64,000 nt of DNA from Cupriavidus basilensis (GTDB lineage: Bacteria > Pseudomonadota > Gammaproteobacteria > Burkholderiales > Burkholderiaceae). Under the pieces are notes generated by a model. It saw nothing but the letters and a program-made list of their open reading frames with translations, was not told the origin of the DNA and made no database searches. The translations under genes and the position numbers were made by a program. Numbering within the stretch: the stretch's first letter is position 1; each line of letters begins with the position of its first letter. The DNA lies in the NCBI RefSeq assembly GCF_000876015.1, contig NZ_BBQM01000025.1, positions 62,001 to 126,000 of the forward strand. The letters are read 5' to 3'. Shown here one piece after another: positions 7,967 through 17,143 of the stretch.

Positions 7967-10647
7967 AGTGGTGTCTCAAAGCCAGATAGTGGTGTACGAA
8001 TCCCACCTGTTCCAAAACGGAGGCATTCGGCATATCGGGTCATTGCCGATCTCATGCAAATTGCCGCGCCGGCTGAGCCGTAGCGAGCTTTCACAGTGGA
8101 TTGGCAATTTCCCTCATCTTGGTCTCGTTGGCGTTCACAATCATCATCATCGCCTCCACTCATGTCACAAGAAAGCAAGCGAGCCGCACCAATGACTGTT
8201 CCACTGACATGTCTGACCATGCGGATGCCTGCAGAGCCCAGTTCTGCACCTAGGCGCGTCAGTAATGTATCCGGACTATGCTTCTCCCCATTGCCCGGCT
8301 CTAGCACGTCAGCTGGCACCGGCATTGGAGCCATCCCAGGTCCTGATTGTCCATTCCTGGGATTTACCGGAATTCGTATCAGTTGTGTCGGGCTAGCCTG
8401 CGCATGAGCATTTGTGAACAACCATCCGAACCAACCTTTGATCGTATTCCACATCGACGTTAGCCAACTAGCGTTTTCGCTTGTTGGCGGAACGCTGATG
8501 GCGGATCTGGCCGCTTGACCAAAAGGATTTTCGGATAATGAAGTCAAGCTCTGCGTAGTCAGCTCTGCAGGCAACCAATATGCGACCAATCGGTGTGCAT
8601 TGTCGTATTCCAATTCATATCGGAATGAACCCGGTCCGGACACCGTTGTGAGAAAACCCGCTTGGTTGTACCCGTATACGACGGTGTCTGTTCCGCGCTG
8701 GTACAGCGTCATGTTACCCCGATTGTTGTACCGGATCTCAATTTGCCTACCAGACGTGTCGATGGCGGTAAGAAGTCTTCCCGCGCTATCATAGGTCAGC
8801 GCTCGGCCGATTTGCCCCTGAGGATTCGTCAAGATGGCAAGATTGCCTGACGTATCGTAGGAGTAGGTCCATCTTGCACTCTCTATATTGTCAATGGTAT
8901 CCATCGCCGCGATGACAAGGCCATTTGCATCGTACTCCCATCGCAGACCGGTGCTTTGACCGAGTTGGATCGCTCCGAAGCCCAGCGATCCGTTCTGATC
9001 GCTCGTTGCATAGGTGACATAGCTCGTAGTCTGCCCCTTTGCATCGTAAGTAAATCCATCTACCCGATTTGGAGACGCAACCCTTAGCGGTAAGTTGTAG
9101 GTCGGATGCCACTCGGTGGTCGTTGTCTTCGCGCCAGCCGTTCCGTAACCTTCGATGCGTTGAGTCTCACGCCCGAGCGCATCATAGGTGTAACGGATTT
9201 CCTTGTCGGCAAAATCGACCGTGCTCGACAGGTTGCCGCTTGTGTCATAAGTGCTGGTTTTCGCAACGTCACCACACTCGACACACGGTGCCGACACGTT
9301 CGTCGGCCGCAATACATTGTTTTGCAGATCGAATGTATAGGTCCGGTTGCTGCCGTCCGCGGATGTCACGACGCTTTGACTCTGACTCAAGTATTGCACC
9401 TGGACTTTATCGGCACCGCCAGCATGCTCCGAACTGATTGCGCGTCCCTGCTCATCGTATGCGTAGGAAGCAAAACGTGCTCCGGCTTCATCGGTGATAC
9501 CCGTTAGCGCTGTGGTGAAGCGTGTATCCTCATAGTGATAATGGCGAGAATTTCCATCCGGCCAAGTGACGCTAGCTAGAACTCCGGCTGAATCGTAGCT
9601 ATATTGGATGACTTTGCCATCAGGCGTTGTAACCGACGTAATGCGGGCTTGCGCATCGTAGCCAAAACTCAGGATCTGGTTAAATTGGTTCTTGACATTA
9701 ATAAGCAGGCCGGTCCGCGGAGTTACCCCAGCCGGCGTGTTGGTGTCGCTGTAAGTTAGCGTTGTCGTCCAGCCATTTCGCTCACGGACAGTCAAGAGTT
9801 TGCCCGTACTGTCATATGACTCGATGGTATCGGTAGCAGCCTCCACATATGTCCACCCGGAAATTAAGTTTGTGTTATCGAGCGCGACCTTAAGTGCATC
9901 ATGATTTCCATCTGCCGCAGTCCACGTGTTTCCGCCCGTGGCAATAAACTGCTTGAATGCGCCATCTGCTCTAATGACAAAAAGGCGAGCCCCATTACCC
10001 TTATCAAACGGGACAACTAGTCGTCTTTGCCATTGATGCATCCAGAGCTGCGAGAAACCGTCATAGGGGCCAGAAAAGTAGCTTGATCGATAGACCCGGC
10101 TGAGCGTGAGAGCATTGAGACCTGCCCCTTGGAAATCCACCTCAATTTGCGCTTTTATGCTCGTGCCCGGATAGATAGGATTCCCGACCGGACAAGATTT
10201 CTCGATAATTTGGTCACGCGCTATACCGGTCGACCAGTATTCAGCTCCTCCACACTGCTGACCAAGTGGCTTGGCAAGATTCGGTGTAGACCCGTCAATA
10301 CAATTGGTCCCTACGACGTAAGTATCGGAGTGTACAAACCGAGGATTTGGTCCATACTCATATTGACAAGTAGGGGTAGCGCCGACGAAATGGTACATGC
10401 CTTGGCCACGATCTGCTCGCGCTAAATAGGCTAGGCATGCGAGATCCTGGCTGGGTTGCCAAACGTCATAGGTGGTAACGCGATATGATGTAACTGGAAT
10501 CTCAGCGAGCACTGCTAGCGGAGTCAGTATAGATGCTATCGCCAAGAAACGGATGAACAACCTGGAAAGAGCTAAATTCGTTGTCTCCGGAAACAAATTG
10601 GGAGTGCCTCGATTGCACCAACCGGCCCATTCCTTTATTCGTTTCAA
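7963..10647 (-). CDS. Secreted RHS/YD-repeat protein
   Basis: An 894-residue protein with an N-terminal hydrophobic export segment (LFIRFLAIASILTPLAVLAEIP), a DUF6531-like region (IKAQIEVDFQGAGLNALTLSRVYRSSYF) and then many YD repeats of the form YDxxGRxxxxxxxxG running to about residue 690. The chain then leaves the repeat pattern: a hydrophobic WNTIKGWFGWLF patch, a proline-rich stretch, and a C-terminal cysteine-containing domain (four Cys after SCDMSGGDDDDCERQ). The start at 10647 is TTG behind an AGGAAAG ribosome site; no nearby ATG is in frame. It lacks the classical RHS core-ending motif and PAAR domain, so it resembles wall-associated/RHS-like secreted proteins of Burkholderiales more than a type VI effector. 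The C-terminal module could be a toxin or surface domain. Confidence 0.8.
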   Translation of the reverse strand: MKRIKEWAGWCNRGTPNLFPETTNLALSRLFIRFLAIASILTPLAVLAEIPVTSYRVTTYDVWQPSQDLACLAYLARADRGQGMYHFVGATPTCQYEYGPNPRFVHSDTYVVGTNCIDGSTPNLAKPLGQQCGGAEYWSTGIARDQIIEKSCPVGNPIYPGTSIKAQIEVDFQGAGLNALTLSRVYRSSYFSGPYDGFSQLWMHQWQRRLVVPFDKGNGARLFVIRADGAFKQFIATGGNTWTAADGNHDALKVALDNTNLISGWTYVEAATDTIESYDSTGKLLTVRERNGWTTTLTYSDTNTPAGVTPRTGLLINVKNQFNQILSFGYDAQARITSVTTPDGKVIQYSYDSAGVLASVTWPDGNSRHYHYEDTRFTTALTGITDEAGARFASYAYDEQGRAISSEHAGGADKVQVQYLSQSQSVVTSADGSNRTYTFDLQNNVLRPTNVSAPCVECGDVAKTSTYDTSGNLSSTVDFADKEIRYTYDALGRETQRIEGYGTAGAKTTTTEWHPTYNLPLRVASPNRVDGFTYDAKGQTTSYVTYATSDQNGSLGFGAIQLGQSTGLRWEYDANGLVIAAMDTIDNIESARWTYSYDTSGNLAILTNPQGQIGRALTYDSAGRLLTAIDTSGRQIEIRYNNRGNMTLYQRGTDTVVYGYNQAGFLTTVSGPGSFRYELEYDNAHRLVAYWLPAELTTQSLTSLSENPFGQAARSAISVPPTSENASWLTSMWNTIKGWFGWLFTNAHAQASPTQLIRIPVNPRNGQSGPGMAPMPVPADVLEPGNGEKHSPDTLLTRLGAELGSAGIRMVRHVSGTVIGAARLLSCDMSGGDDDDCERQRDQDEGNCQSTVKARYGSAGAAICMRSAMTRYAECLRFGTGGIRTPLSGFETPL

Positions 10648-11270
10648 TTTCTTTCCTCATATTATTCATCATCTAAAGTGACGGACCCGTGCATATAGGG
10701 CTCGCTAAACCATATTTAGCGTATGATGGTTGCTACCAAGTACTTTGCATTATGCAAGGACTGCTGAAGAAACCATCGGGACCAGATCTGAGTTTAAAAT
10801 TCCCTATGTATGGGGCAGAAAAAACGTCACACGAACATCACACAGCGCTTGTTCAGAAGAAAATGGTCCGCTTATGTCGGCACCTGGGTCGTCCAAGCAT
10901 AAAGTTCCACCTGTACCAGGCGAGCGTGAAACAACATCAAGAGCAGGGTGAGGAAGAGGCCCTTCGTCGAGGGGTCTCGTACGAGCGTCAAAATACAGCG
11001 GAAAGGCTCACTAGTGCGGCGATCTGTTGGTTGCATTTGGTCGATCGATGAGCTCGCATGGCTCACTCCATAGTCTCACCCGTGCCCTCCTTTGTTTCGC
11101 CGACCGACTAGAGTGTACGGATCCCTATATCGTTAATGTATCGTTTTATTTACAACTGATATGTGATGTGTTCATATCTATGGATATTCGAAAGACGCAA
11201 GGCACAGTTCTCTTCTCTTTCCCGGTGGGAGATGTGTTTAACCGCTCGGAAGTCTTGCGGTTAGGGTTAC
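10648..11270. other. Intergenic region without recognised gene
   Basis: About 620 bases between the RHS gene and the KfrA-type gene. A plus-strand open frame at 10689-11051 (120 residues) and a minus-strand frame at 10872-11066 with a hydrophobic LFLTLLLMLF patch are present, but neither resembles a known family or has a convincing ribosome site. AT content is higher than in neighbouring genes. The region upstream of the KfrA-type gene probably holds its promoter. Confidence 0.4.
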
Positions 11271-11297
11271 CGTATCGTAGTATTATCATACGATACG
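11271..11297. promoter_or_regulatory. Perfect inverted repeat, likely KfrA-type operator
   Basis: CGTATCGTA at 11271-11279 and TACGATACG at 11289-11297 form a perfect 9-bp inverted repeat with a 9-base AT-rich spacer, ending 12 bases before the ATG of the KfrA-type gene. KfrA proteins are autorepressors binding inverted repeats at their own promoters, so this is very probably an autoregulatory operator. The assignment is inference from symmetry and position. Confidence 0.65.
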
Positions 11298-11309
11298 ATT
11301 GGAGCCAAC

Positions 11310-12242
11310 ATGGCCAGAACGGGTGTTTCCTATGAGAGTGTGGCGGTGGCCGCAGATGCTCTCGTCGCTGAAGGGCAGAAGCCAACCTTGAGTGCGGTGC
11401 GAGAGCGGCTGGGCAACACCGGCAGCATGAACACCATCCATCGGCACTGGACGCTTTGGAGCGGTCAGCACAAGCCGGCACCCCGAAAAATCAACGAACC
11501 GAATACCAGGTTGCTGCAGGCTTTGGGTACAGAGCTATCGAAAGCCGCGGAAGAAGCTGCGAGCGAGGCAGAAGCGAACCTGGCTCAGGCCATGAAGGAG
11601 TTGGCGGTCTTCAGCGCCAACGGCGAGGCCTTGGAAGCCGAGCGCGACGCCCTGGCTGAGCAACTGTTGCAGGTGGCCAAAGAGCGCGATGTCCTCGCTG
11701 GCAAGGGCGAGGAGCAGTTGGCGGAGATGGCGCGGCTGAACCAAGAGCTTGAGCGGGAGCGGAATGAGCTCGCATCCGTCCGACGGCACCTCGTGCAGGC
11801 CGAACTTCGCGTTGAGGCAGTGCCTCGTCTCGAAGCCGAGATCTTGGAGGTTCGCGCCTTGCTGGCAGCCGAACAAACCGCGCGCGTGGAGGCGGACAAG
11901 ACGGCCGCGACTGCCGTTGCGGACGCGCTGCAGGCGGCTGCGGTCGCGGAGGCCCAGCGCGCGGCCGCGGTTGCGGCGCAGACCCAGGCTGAGGCCAGGC
12001 TGGCCACCGTTGAAAAGCGGGAAGAGCAGGCCCATTCGGATTTGGTGGCCGCGCACACGGCGCACCAGGCCACTCGGGAACAACTGACCTCCGCTGTGGG
12101 TAGCGCGGCTGCAGCCCAAGCAGAGCTGAAAGCGCTCCGTGAAGCAGTCAAACCACGGAAAGATCCCGCGGTCGGCGAATCGGGCCGAAGCGAGGAAACG
12201 GCCGATGCCACCGCCCCGACTCGGGCCCGCGGGAAAAAATAG
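11310..12242 (+). CDS. KfrA-type DNA-binding coiled-coil protein
   Basis: A 310-residue protein with an N-terminal KfrA_N-type DNA-binding domain (about residues 1-60: MARTGVSYESVAVAADALVAEG, then RLGNTGSMNTIHRHW) followed by a long Ala/Glu/Arg-rich coiled coil (about 75-285) and a basic tail. KfrA proteins are plasmid-encoded autorepressors. The same architecture occurs in TnpT, the accessory protein of TnpS-type cointegrate resolution in Tn4651-like transposons. A GGAG ribosome site precedes the ATG and a perfect inverted repeat lies just upstream. It is followed by the interrupted DUF6884-like gene. In the ancestral layout the tyrosine recombinase now at 51008 would have lain about 2 kb away, so a TnpT-like role is possible. 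Confidence 0.85.
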   Translation: MARTGVSYESVAVAADALVAEGQKPTLSAVRERLGNTGSMNTIHRHWTLWSGQHKPAPRKINEPNTRLLQALGTELSKAAEEAASEAEANLAQAMKELAVFSANGEALEAERDALAEQLLQVAKERDVLAGKGEEQLAEMARLNQELERERNELASVRRHLVQAELRVEAVPRLEAEILEVRALLAAEQTARVEADKTAATAVADALQAAAVAEAQRAAAVAAQTQAEARLATVEKREEQAHSDLVAAHTAHQATREQLTSAVGSAAAAQAELKALREAVKPRKDPAVGESGRSEETADATAPTRARGKK

Positions 12243-12343
12243 GCAAACAAGGACTGACTGGCGCCGGGCGGCCGCCCTGCGCCCTTGACTCGCGGGCGAG
12301 GTCTGTAGATTGGAAGCTCACCTTCCATCTCCAGTGCCCGCCC

Positions 12344-12370
12344 ATGCGAGTTCCGCAGCCCTCCCTCCTC
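12344..12370 (+). pseudogene. 5' end of DUF6884-like gene, cut by transposon
   Basis: The first nine codons (MRVPQPSLL) of a gene whose remainder lies at 48494 onward, 36 kb away. Joining 12344-12370 directly to 48494 keeps the reading frame and yields MRVPQPSLLEPDVPASPPP, leading into the LLLLACSATKL motif of the DUF6884-like protein. The break is exactly at the left terminal repeat of the Tn3-family element. Confidence 0.75.
12366..12370 (+). repeat. Target site duplication, left copy
   Basis: TCCTC immediately outside the GGGG of the left terminal repeat. The identical TCCTC follows the right terminal repeat at 48489-48493. Tn3-family transposition generates 5-bp duplications, so this marks a single insertion event of the whole 36-kb unit. 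Confidence 0.85.
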
Positions 12371-12408
12371 GGGGTAATCGTACTTTCTGTGCAAAATCTG
12401 GCGGTTTC
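12371..12408 (+). repeat. Left terminal inverted repeat (IRL)
   Basis: A 38-bp Tn3-family end beginning GGGGTAATCGTAC and containing the shared core GTGCAAAATCTGGCGG. It matches the reverse complement of 48451-48488 at 33 of 38 positions (mismatches at positions 7, 12, 17, 18 and 35). The GGGG start and 38-bp length are characteristic of the family. Confidence 0.88.
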
Positions 12409-12534
12409 CGCGCAAGGCCTTTGTTTATAAGGTGCCCCGGTCGCTCGCGACAATTGTCTGCTGCCCTCGGGTGACTTTGGGAGTACCATGTTCGCCCGCG
12501 ATTTCGGATCGCGTCACCTGCATGGGGGCGGAAG

Positions 12535-15467
12535 ATGCCGGGCTTGGAATTTCGCTATGTGGGAAAGAGCAGCTTGCCCACACGCTTGTCGGAGTTTGAC
12601 GTCGAGCACTATTTTGCGCTGACCGCCAGTGACCTCGCTGCGATCAACCAGAAATTTTGACCTGACGGGCGCGCCGGCGCCGCCATCCAACTGGTCTTTC
12701 TGCGTGCAAGTGGCCACACCCTCGACCAGCTCAACACAATTCCCCGACAGTTGCTGCGCCACGTCGGCGAGAAGCTCGGTGTGGCGACCCCAACCATTGC
12801 TTCGCTGCGCACGATCTATCACCGCTACAAGACGCTCCACGAGCATCAAGTCTGGGCATGTGGATATCTGGGGCTGACGCGACTCGATGAGGATCAGTGG
12901 AGTGGCCTCGCCGCCTGGATGCGACAGGATGCCGCCGAATCCCTGTCGCTTGACGAGTTGCTTCAGCACGCCCATTTCTGGCTGTACGAGCGACGGATTC
13001 TGATCCCGTCAATGCGGGCGCTGCAGGGCCTAGCGCGTTCAATCTGGGCTGGCATCGAGCGTGACTTGCTGGCCACGATTGAGAGGGTCGTCCCAATGGC
13101 GCAGTTAGCACGAGCCGAATCTGCCGTGTTCGCCCCGCATGCGACATCGGGAGTGTACGCACTGGAGTGGCTTAAGACCCCGCCGGCGCGACACAGCCCA
13201 TCGACCATGAGCGAGACGCTGGCCAAGATCCGCTTCCTGAAGGATCTCGGAGCGCATACCTGGGCGTTCGATGCTATTCCGATCGAGAAACAACGTGCCT
13301 ATGGTCAGCGTATCCAGGCTCGCCGTCCCGCAAAAGTCCGCGAACTGAAGACACCCACGCGCACGATCGAGCTGGTCTTCTTTCTACGCTTCACTCTGCT
13401 TGAACTGACGGACGCGATGCTCTACCAGACCGGGCGACGCGTGTCCGATTTTGTCCGGCAGGCTTATAACAAGACCACAACGAAACAAGCCCGTTCGGCG
13501 GTCGAATACCGGCAGCAACTGGTTGAGATCAAGGGACTGGTTGACGATACCAGTCGCACGGCCGAGGAGCGACTGGCAGACATCGGCAACCTGCTAGTAG
13601 ACTTGCCGCCCAAGCCCCCGGCGAGCCATGCTGCCGGCGTGCGCGAAGCGCTTACGGATGACCACCACCGTATCCGCAACCTCTTGGCGCCGCTGCTGGA
13701 ATTGGAGATTGCCAGCACGAGCAACAATCCGGCCATCAGGCAGCTTGAGCTCATCAGCAGCCTGCACGACCAAGGCGCAATGGAACTGCCGCCCGATTGC
13801 AATGTGCCGGTGAGCGCGAGTTGGCGCGACCTGGTCGACGGCAAAGACCGCAAGCGCGCGTTGCGCGCAATGGAAGCCTGCGCGATTACGGGCTTGCGCA
13901 AAGGCCTGCGCCGCGGCACGGTGTGGATCAGCCACAGCCTGTCGTTTCGGGAGCGCGATCAACTGCTGATCCCGCCGACACAGTGGGAATCCGAGCGGGA
14001 CCGATATTTGTCTTCGCTCGACTTGCCGACCCAGGCTGACATCTCCCTCAACCGTCTCACGGATCATCTGAAGGCAGGCCTCGCGGCATTGGATGAGGCT
14101 CGTGAGGCCGGTCATTTCATGATCGACACAAATGGTGTTCTACATCTGTCGCCGCTCGAAGCAACGGAGACCGACGGCAGACCTACACATCCCCGAGATC
14201 TGCTATTCAAGGACATTGGAAACGCACAGTTTGCCGACATGATTCTTGAGATGGATGCCCTTACCAATTTCAGTGAAGTGCTGCTGGCGCGCAAGGCCAG
14301 GGACGCGCACGAGCTGATTTCGCTCTATGCCGCGCTGATTGCCCACGGCACCGAACTGGATGCCAAGGGTATCGCGGCCATGATTCCGCAACTCGACGCG
14401 GCCCATGTCTCAACGGCAATGCGCGCGCTTGAGATGCCTGGGCGGCTGCGTAGAGCAAATGAACGTGTGGTGGAATTCCAGCGCGCGCACCCGATCACTG
14501 AGCTGTGGGGAACAGGTCGACAGGCGTCAAGCGATTCAATGAGCCTGGATACCTCCCCGCACCTGTTCTATGTGCGTGCCGATCCTCGTCGGCGCACCCA
14601 TGCCGTCGGAATCTATACACACGTATTGGACAGCACGGCATAGCCTACAGTCAGCCCATGGTGCTCAACGAGCGCCAGACCGGAGTGGCGATCGAAGGCG
14701 TCATACGCCATAACGAAACCCGCGCCGACGGCGGGTTGCTCAGGCTCGCGGTCGACACCCACGGATATACAAATGTGGGAATGACAGTGGCCAAGCTGCT
14801 GGGCTTTGACCTATGCCCCTGGCTGCGCAACCTGTCAGAGCGCAAGCTGTATTTATCACGCGGCCTGAAGGTGGCTGATGGACTGTCGGCCGCCGTGTCT
14901 CACGAGATCTCGCTCAAGGCGATTCGTGATGGCTGGGATGGGCTTCTCCGCCTGGTGGCTTCGATCTATTCGGGCCGGGTTAGTGCCGTCGTCGCGCTGC
15001 AGCGGTTCGGCAGCGCTGCCCACGGCGACCCCATCCATCGGGCCGGCGATCATTTGGGCAAGATGCTGCGCACGCTATTCTTGTGCGACTTCTTCAGCAA
15101 TGCCGTGTTTCGGCGGGAGCTGCGCACACTGCTCAACCGAGGTGAGTCGGTCCATCAACTCCAGCGAGCCATCTATTCCGGTAAGGTGGCGCATGATCGC
15201 GGGCGCCGGCAAGATGAAATGATCGCAATTTCCGGATCACTGACGCTGCTGACAAATCTGGTGATTGCCTGGAATACCCAGCGCATGCAAGCCGCGGTCA
15301 ACACCTGGCGCCGCAAGGGGCAACGCGTCGACGATGACTGGCTGCGTCGCATGGGGCCAGCACACTTCGCACACGTGAACTTCCGAGGTATCTTGAGTTT
15401 CCCAATCCATCTGTACCAGGATTCGCTACTGGAGGCGGTGCCCCAGCAGCGTGAGAGTGGCGCATGA
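12535..15467 (+). pseudogene. tnpA: Tn3-family transposase, broken by stop and frameshift
   Basis: Reading from ATG at 12535 gives about 977 codons, the normal Tn3-family TnpA size, with an N-terminal DUF4158-type region (MPGLEFRYVGKSSLPTRLSEFDVEHYFALTASDL) and a C-terminal DDE transposase domain. Two lesions are visible. The first is an in-frame TGA at 12658-12660 in INQKF*PDGRAG, where an Arg CGA codon would restore the frame. The second is a missing base near 14631: the sequence leaves the first frame after GIYTHVLD and resumes as QHGIAYSQPMVLNERQTG in another. Downstream the frame stays open to 15467. The gene lies just inside the left terminal repeat and reads inward, the usual layout. 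Confidence 0.9.
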
Positions 15468-15710
15468 CAATTAGCCCGATATTGGTCAGCGAAACTTGGT
15501 TTCGGTACCGCCACGCCGCAATAGGCGGCAGGCGGCTCCTGCCCGTTGGCGAAGCGTAGCGGAGCTCCGTGTCGATCAGGCGCTTGCCGGCCATTAGCTG
15601 CCGGTCTTTCCCCCTTGGTCCAATGGCCGATTAGCTTCTGACTCCAGTCGTTCGACCCGACCACGAACGGTGTCGGATATAAATTTTCCAGGGCCCGTTG
15701 CGCAAATTCC

Positions 15711-15725
15711 ATATTTCGACTATAT
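15711..15725. promoter_or_regulatory. Probable ArsR operator
   Basis: ATAT at 15711-15714 and 15722-15725 bracket a TTCGACT core just upstream of the arsR ATG at 15733, in an AT-rich patch that contrasts with the surrounding DNA. ArsR/SmtB repressors bind short AT-rich dyads overlapping their own promoters. Assigned by position and symmetry only. Confidence 0.45.
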
Positions 15726-15732
15726 TCGAATC

Positions 15733-16062
15733 ATGGAAACAGATAACGCCCTCGAAGCGCTTGCCGCGCTGGCCCACGCCGTCCGCCTGGCCGTCTTCCG
15801 CCTGCTCGTGCAGGCCGGCCTCGAAGGCCTGCCGGCTGGCCGCATTGCCGAACTGATGGAGATGCCGGCGTCCTCACTGTCGTTCCACCTCAAGGAACTG
15901 CATCGCGCCGGCCTGCTGGCCAGCTGCCAGGAAGGCCGGTCGATTATCTACATGGCCCGCTTCCAGACCATGAATGACCTGCTGGGCTATCTCACGGAGA
16001 ACTGCTGCGGCGGCAATCCGTGCTCGCCGGTTTCCCGCTGTTCCGTCACCACGGAGTCGTGA
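15733..16062 (+). CDS. arsR: Arsenite-responsive repressor ArsR
   Basis: A 109-residue ArsR/SmtB winged-helix repressor. The recognition helix region is MPASSLSFHLKELHRAGLL. Cysteines at 91, 92 and 97 near the C-terminus (NCCGGNPC) supply a probable As(III)-binding site in a position different from the classic helix-3 CVC motif, as in other C-terminal-Cys ArsR variants. The ATG at 15733 is preferred over an upstream in-frame start at 15670 because family members begin close to the ALAHAVRLAVFRLL helix. First gene of the ars operon in the order R-I-C2-B-C1-H-P. Confidence 0.92.
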   Translation: METDNALEALAALAHAVRLAVFRLLVQAGLEGLPAGRIAELMEMPASSLSFHLKELHRAGLLASCQEGRSIIYMARFQTMNDLLGYLTENCCGGNPCSPVSRCSVTTES

Positions 16063-16064
16063 TC

Positions 16065-16565
16065 ATGAAGCGCTTCCACGTCCACGTCCACGTCCACGTC
16101 AGCGTGGCCGACCTGTCGGCCAGCATCCGCTACTACTCGGCCCTCTTCGCTGCAGAGCCGACCGTCGTCCGGGACGATTATGCCAAGTGGTCGCTGGACG
16201 ATCCGCGCGTGAACTTCGCCATCTCCAATCGCACGGAGAAGCTGGGCGTCGACCATCTGGGCATCCAGGCGGAGACGGATGGGGAGCTTGCCGAGATTCA
16301 GGCTCGACTGGCCAACGCCGACTTGCCGATGCAGTCCCAGTCCGCGACGAACTGCTGCTACGCGACCTCGAACAAGCATTGGTCTGTGGATCCGACGGGT
16401 ATCGCCTGGGAATCGTTCCACACGCTTGGCAACGCGCCAACCTATGGCGAATCGCGCGATCGTCGCGCTGAAGCCGCTGCGTGCTGCGTGCCTGTCCAAT
16501 TGAACGCCGCGCCGACGCAACCTGCCAAGACCGCCCGCTGCACGCCGGACTCCGGCTGCTGCTGA
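16065..16565 (+). CDS. arsI: ArsI-type C-As lyase (VOC fold)
   Basis: A 166-residue glyoxalase/VOC-fold protein of the ArsI/CadI group. ArsI is an Fe(II)-dependent dioxygenase that cleaves the carbon-arsenic bond of trivalent organoarsenicals such as methylarsenite. Visible features are the vicinal Cys97-Cys98 pair (TNCCYATSNKHW) that binds the arsenical, His64 (VDHLG) and Glu116 (IAWESFHT) as probable metal ligands, and a Cys-rich tail ending SGCC. It starts 2 bases after arsR. Odd point: the N-terminus contains a fourfold His-Val repeat (HVHVHVHV) encoded by a tandem hexanucleotide where homologues normally have a single metal-ligand segment. Confidence 0.88.
   Translation: MKRFHVHVHVHVSVADLSASIRYYSALFAAEPTVVRDDYAKWSLDDPRVNFAISNRTEKLGVDHLGIQAETDGELAEIQARLANADLPMQSQSATNCCYATSNKHWSVDPTGIAWESFHTLGNAPTYGESRDRRAEAAACCVPVQLNAAPTQPAKTARCTPDSGCC
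16076..16099 (+). repeat. Tandem CCACGT hexamer x4 in arsI
   Basis: Four exact consecutive copies of CCACGT inside the arsI coding sequence, translating to alternating His and Val. Each unit is 6 bases, so copy-number change keeps frame. The repeat overlaps the expected first metal-binding strand of the VOC domain. Confidence 0.85.
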
Positions 16566-16630
16566 ACTTTCCCTAAGACGCCTCCTCTACGAATCCTCGC
16601 ACGAGGAGGCACTCGTTCGCCCCTACGATC

Positions 16631-17143
16631 ATGTCCGACAAGACTTTCAATGTGCTGGTGCTGTGCACTGGTAACTCCGCCCGCAGCGTGATGGCCGAGG
16701 CGTTGTTCAATGTACTCGGCAAGAGACGCTTCCACGCCTACAGCGCCGGCAGCCATCCGTCCGGTACGGTGAACCCCTTCGCCATCGAGCGCTGCCAGTC
16801 GATTGGCTACGACACCTCAGGCCTGCGCAGCAAGAGCTGGGACGAGTTCGCCCTGCCCGGAGCGCCCAACATGGACTTCGTCATTACGGTCTGCGACCAG
16901 GCCGCAGGCGAGGTCTGCCCGATCTGGCCAGGCACGCCCATCACGGCACACTGGGGCTTCATGGACCCGGCCGCCATCCAGGGATCCGACGATGAGAAGC
17001 GCAAGGTGTTCGACCAGGTCTTCCGTCAGATCCTGAATCGCGTGAGCCAGTTCGTGAACCTGCCGCCGCACATCCTGGACCGCAATGCCATTCAGAAGGA
17101 GATGCGCGCCATCGGCGAACAGCCTTTGGAGGCCGGGCAGTGA
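16631..17143 (+). CDS. arsC2: Arsenate reductase, LMW-phosphatase type
   Basis: A 170-residue arsenate reductase of the low-molecular-weight tyrosine-phosphatase fold. The P-loop CTGNSARS starts at Cys12, and Cys88 (VITVCDQ) and Cys96 (GEVCPIWPG) form the redox relay. It reduces As(V) to As(III) with thioredoxin or glutaredoxin/glutathione as reductant, feeding the efflux pump encoded next. Its stop codon overlaps the GTG start of the pump gene by 4 bases. Full length for the family. Confidence 0.93.
   Translation: MSDKTFNVLVLCTGNSARSVMAEALFNVLGKRRFHAYSAGSHPSGTVNPFAIERCQSIGYDTSGLRSKSWDEFALPGAPNMDFVITVCDQAAGEVCPIWPGTPITAHWGFMDPAAIQGSDDEKRKVFDQVFRQILNRVSQFVNLPPHILDRNAIQKEMRAIGEQPLEAGQ

Noticed and set aside
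15468..15732. Possible second Tn3 terminal repeat between tnpA and arsR
   Set aside because: No match to the GGGGTA...GCAAAATCTGGCGG end could be found here, so tnpA does not form a smaller closed element of its own.
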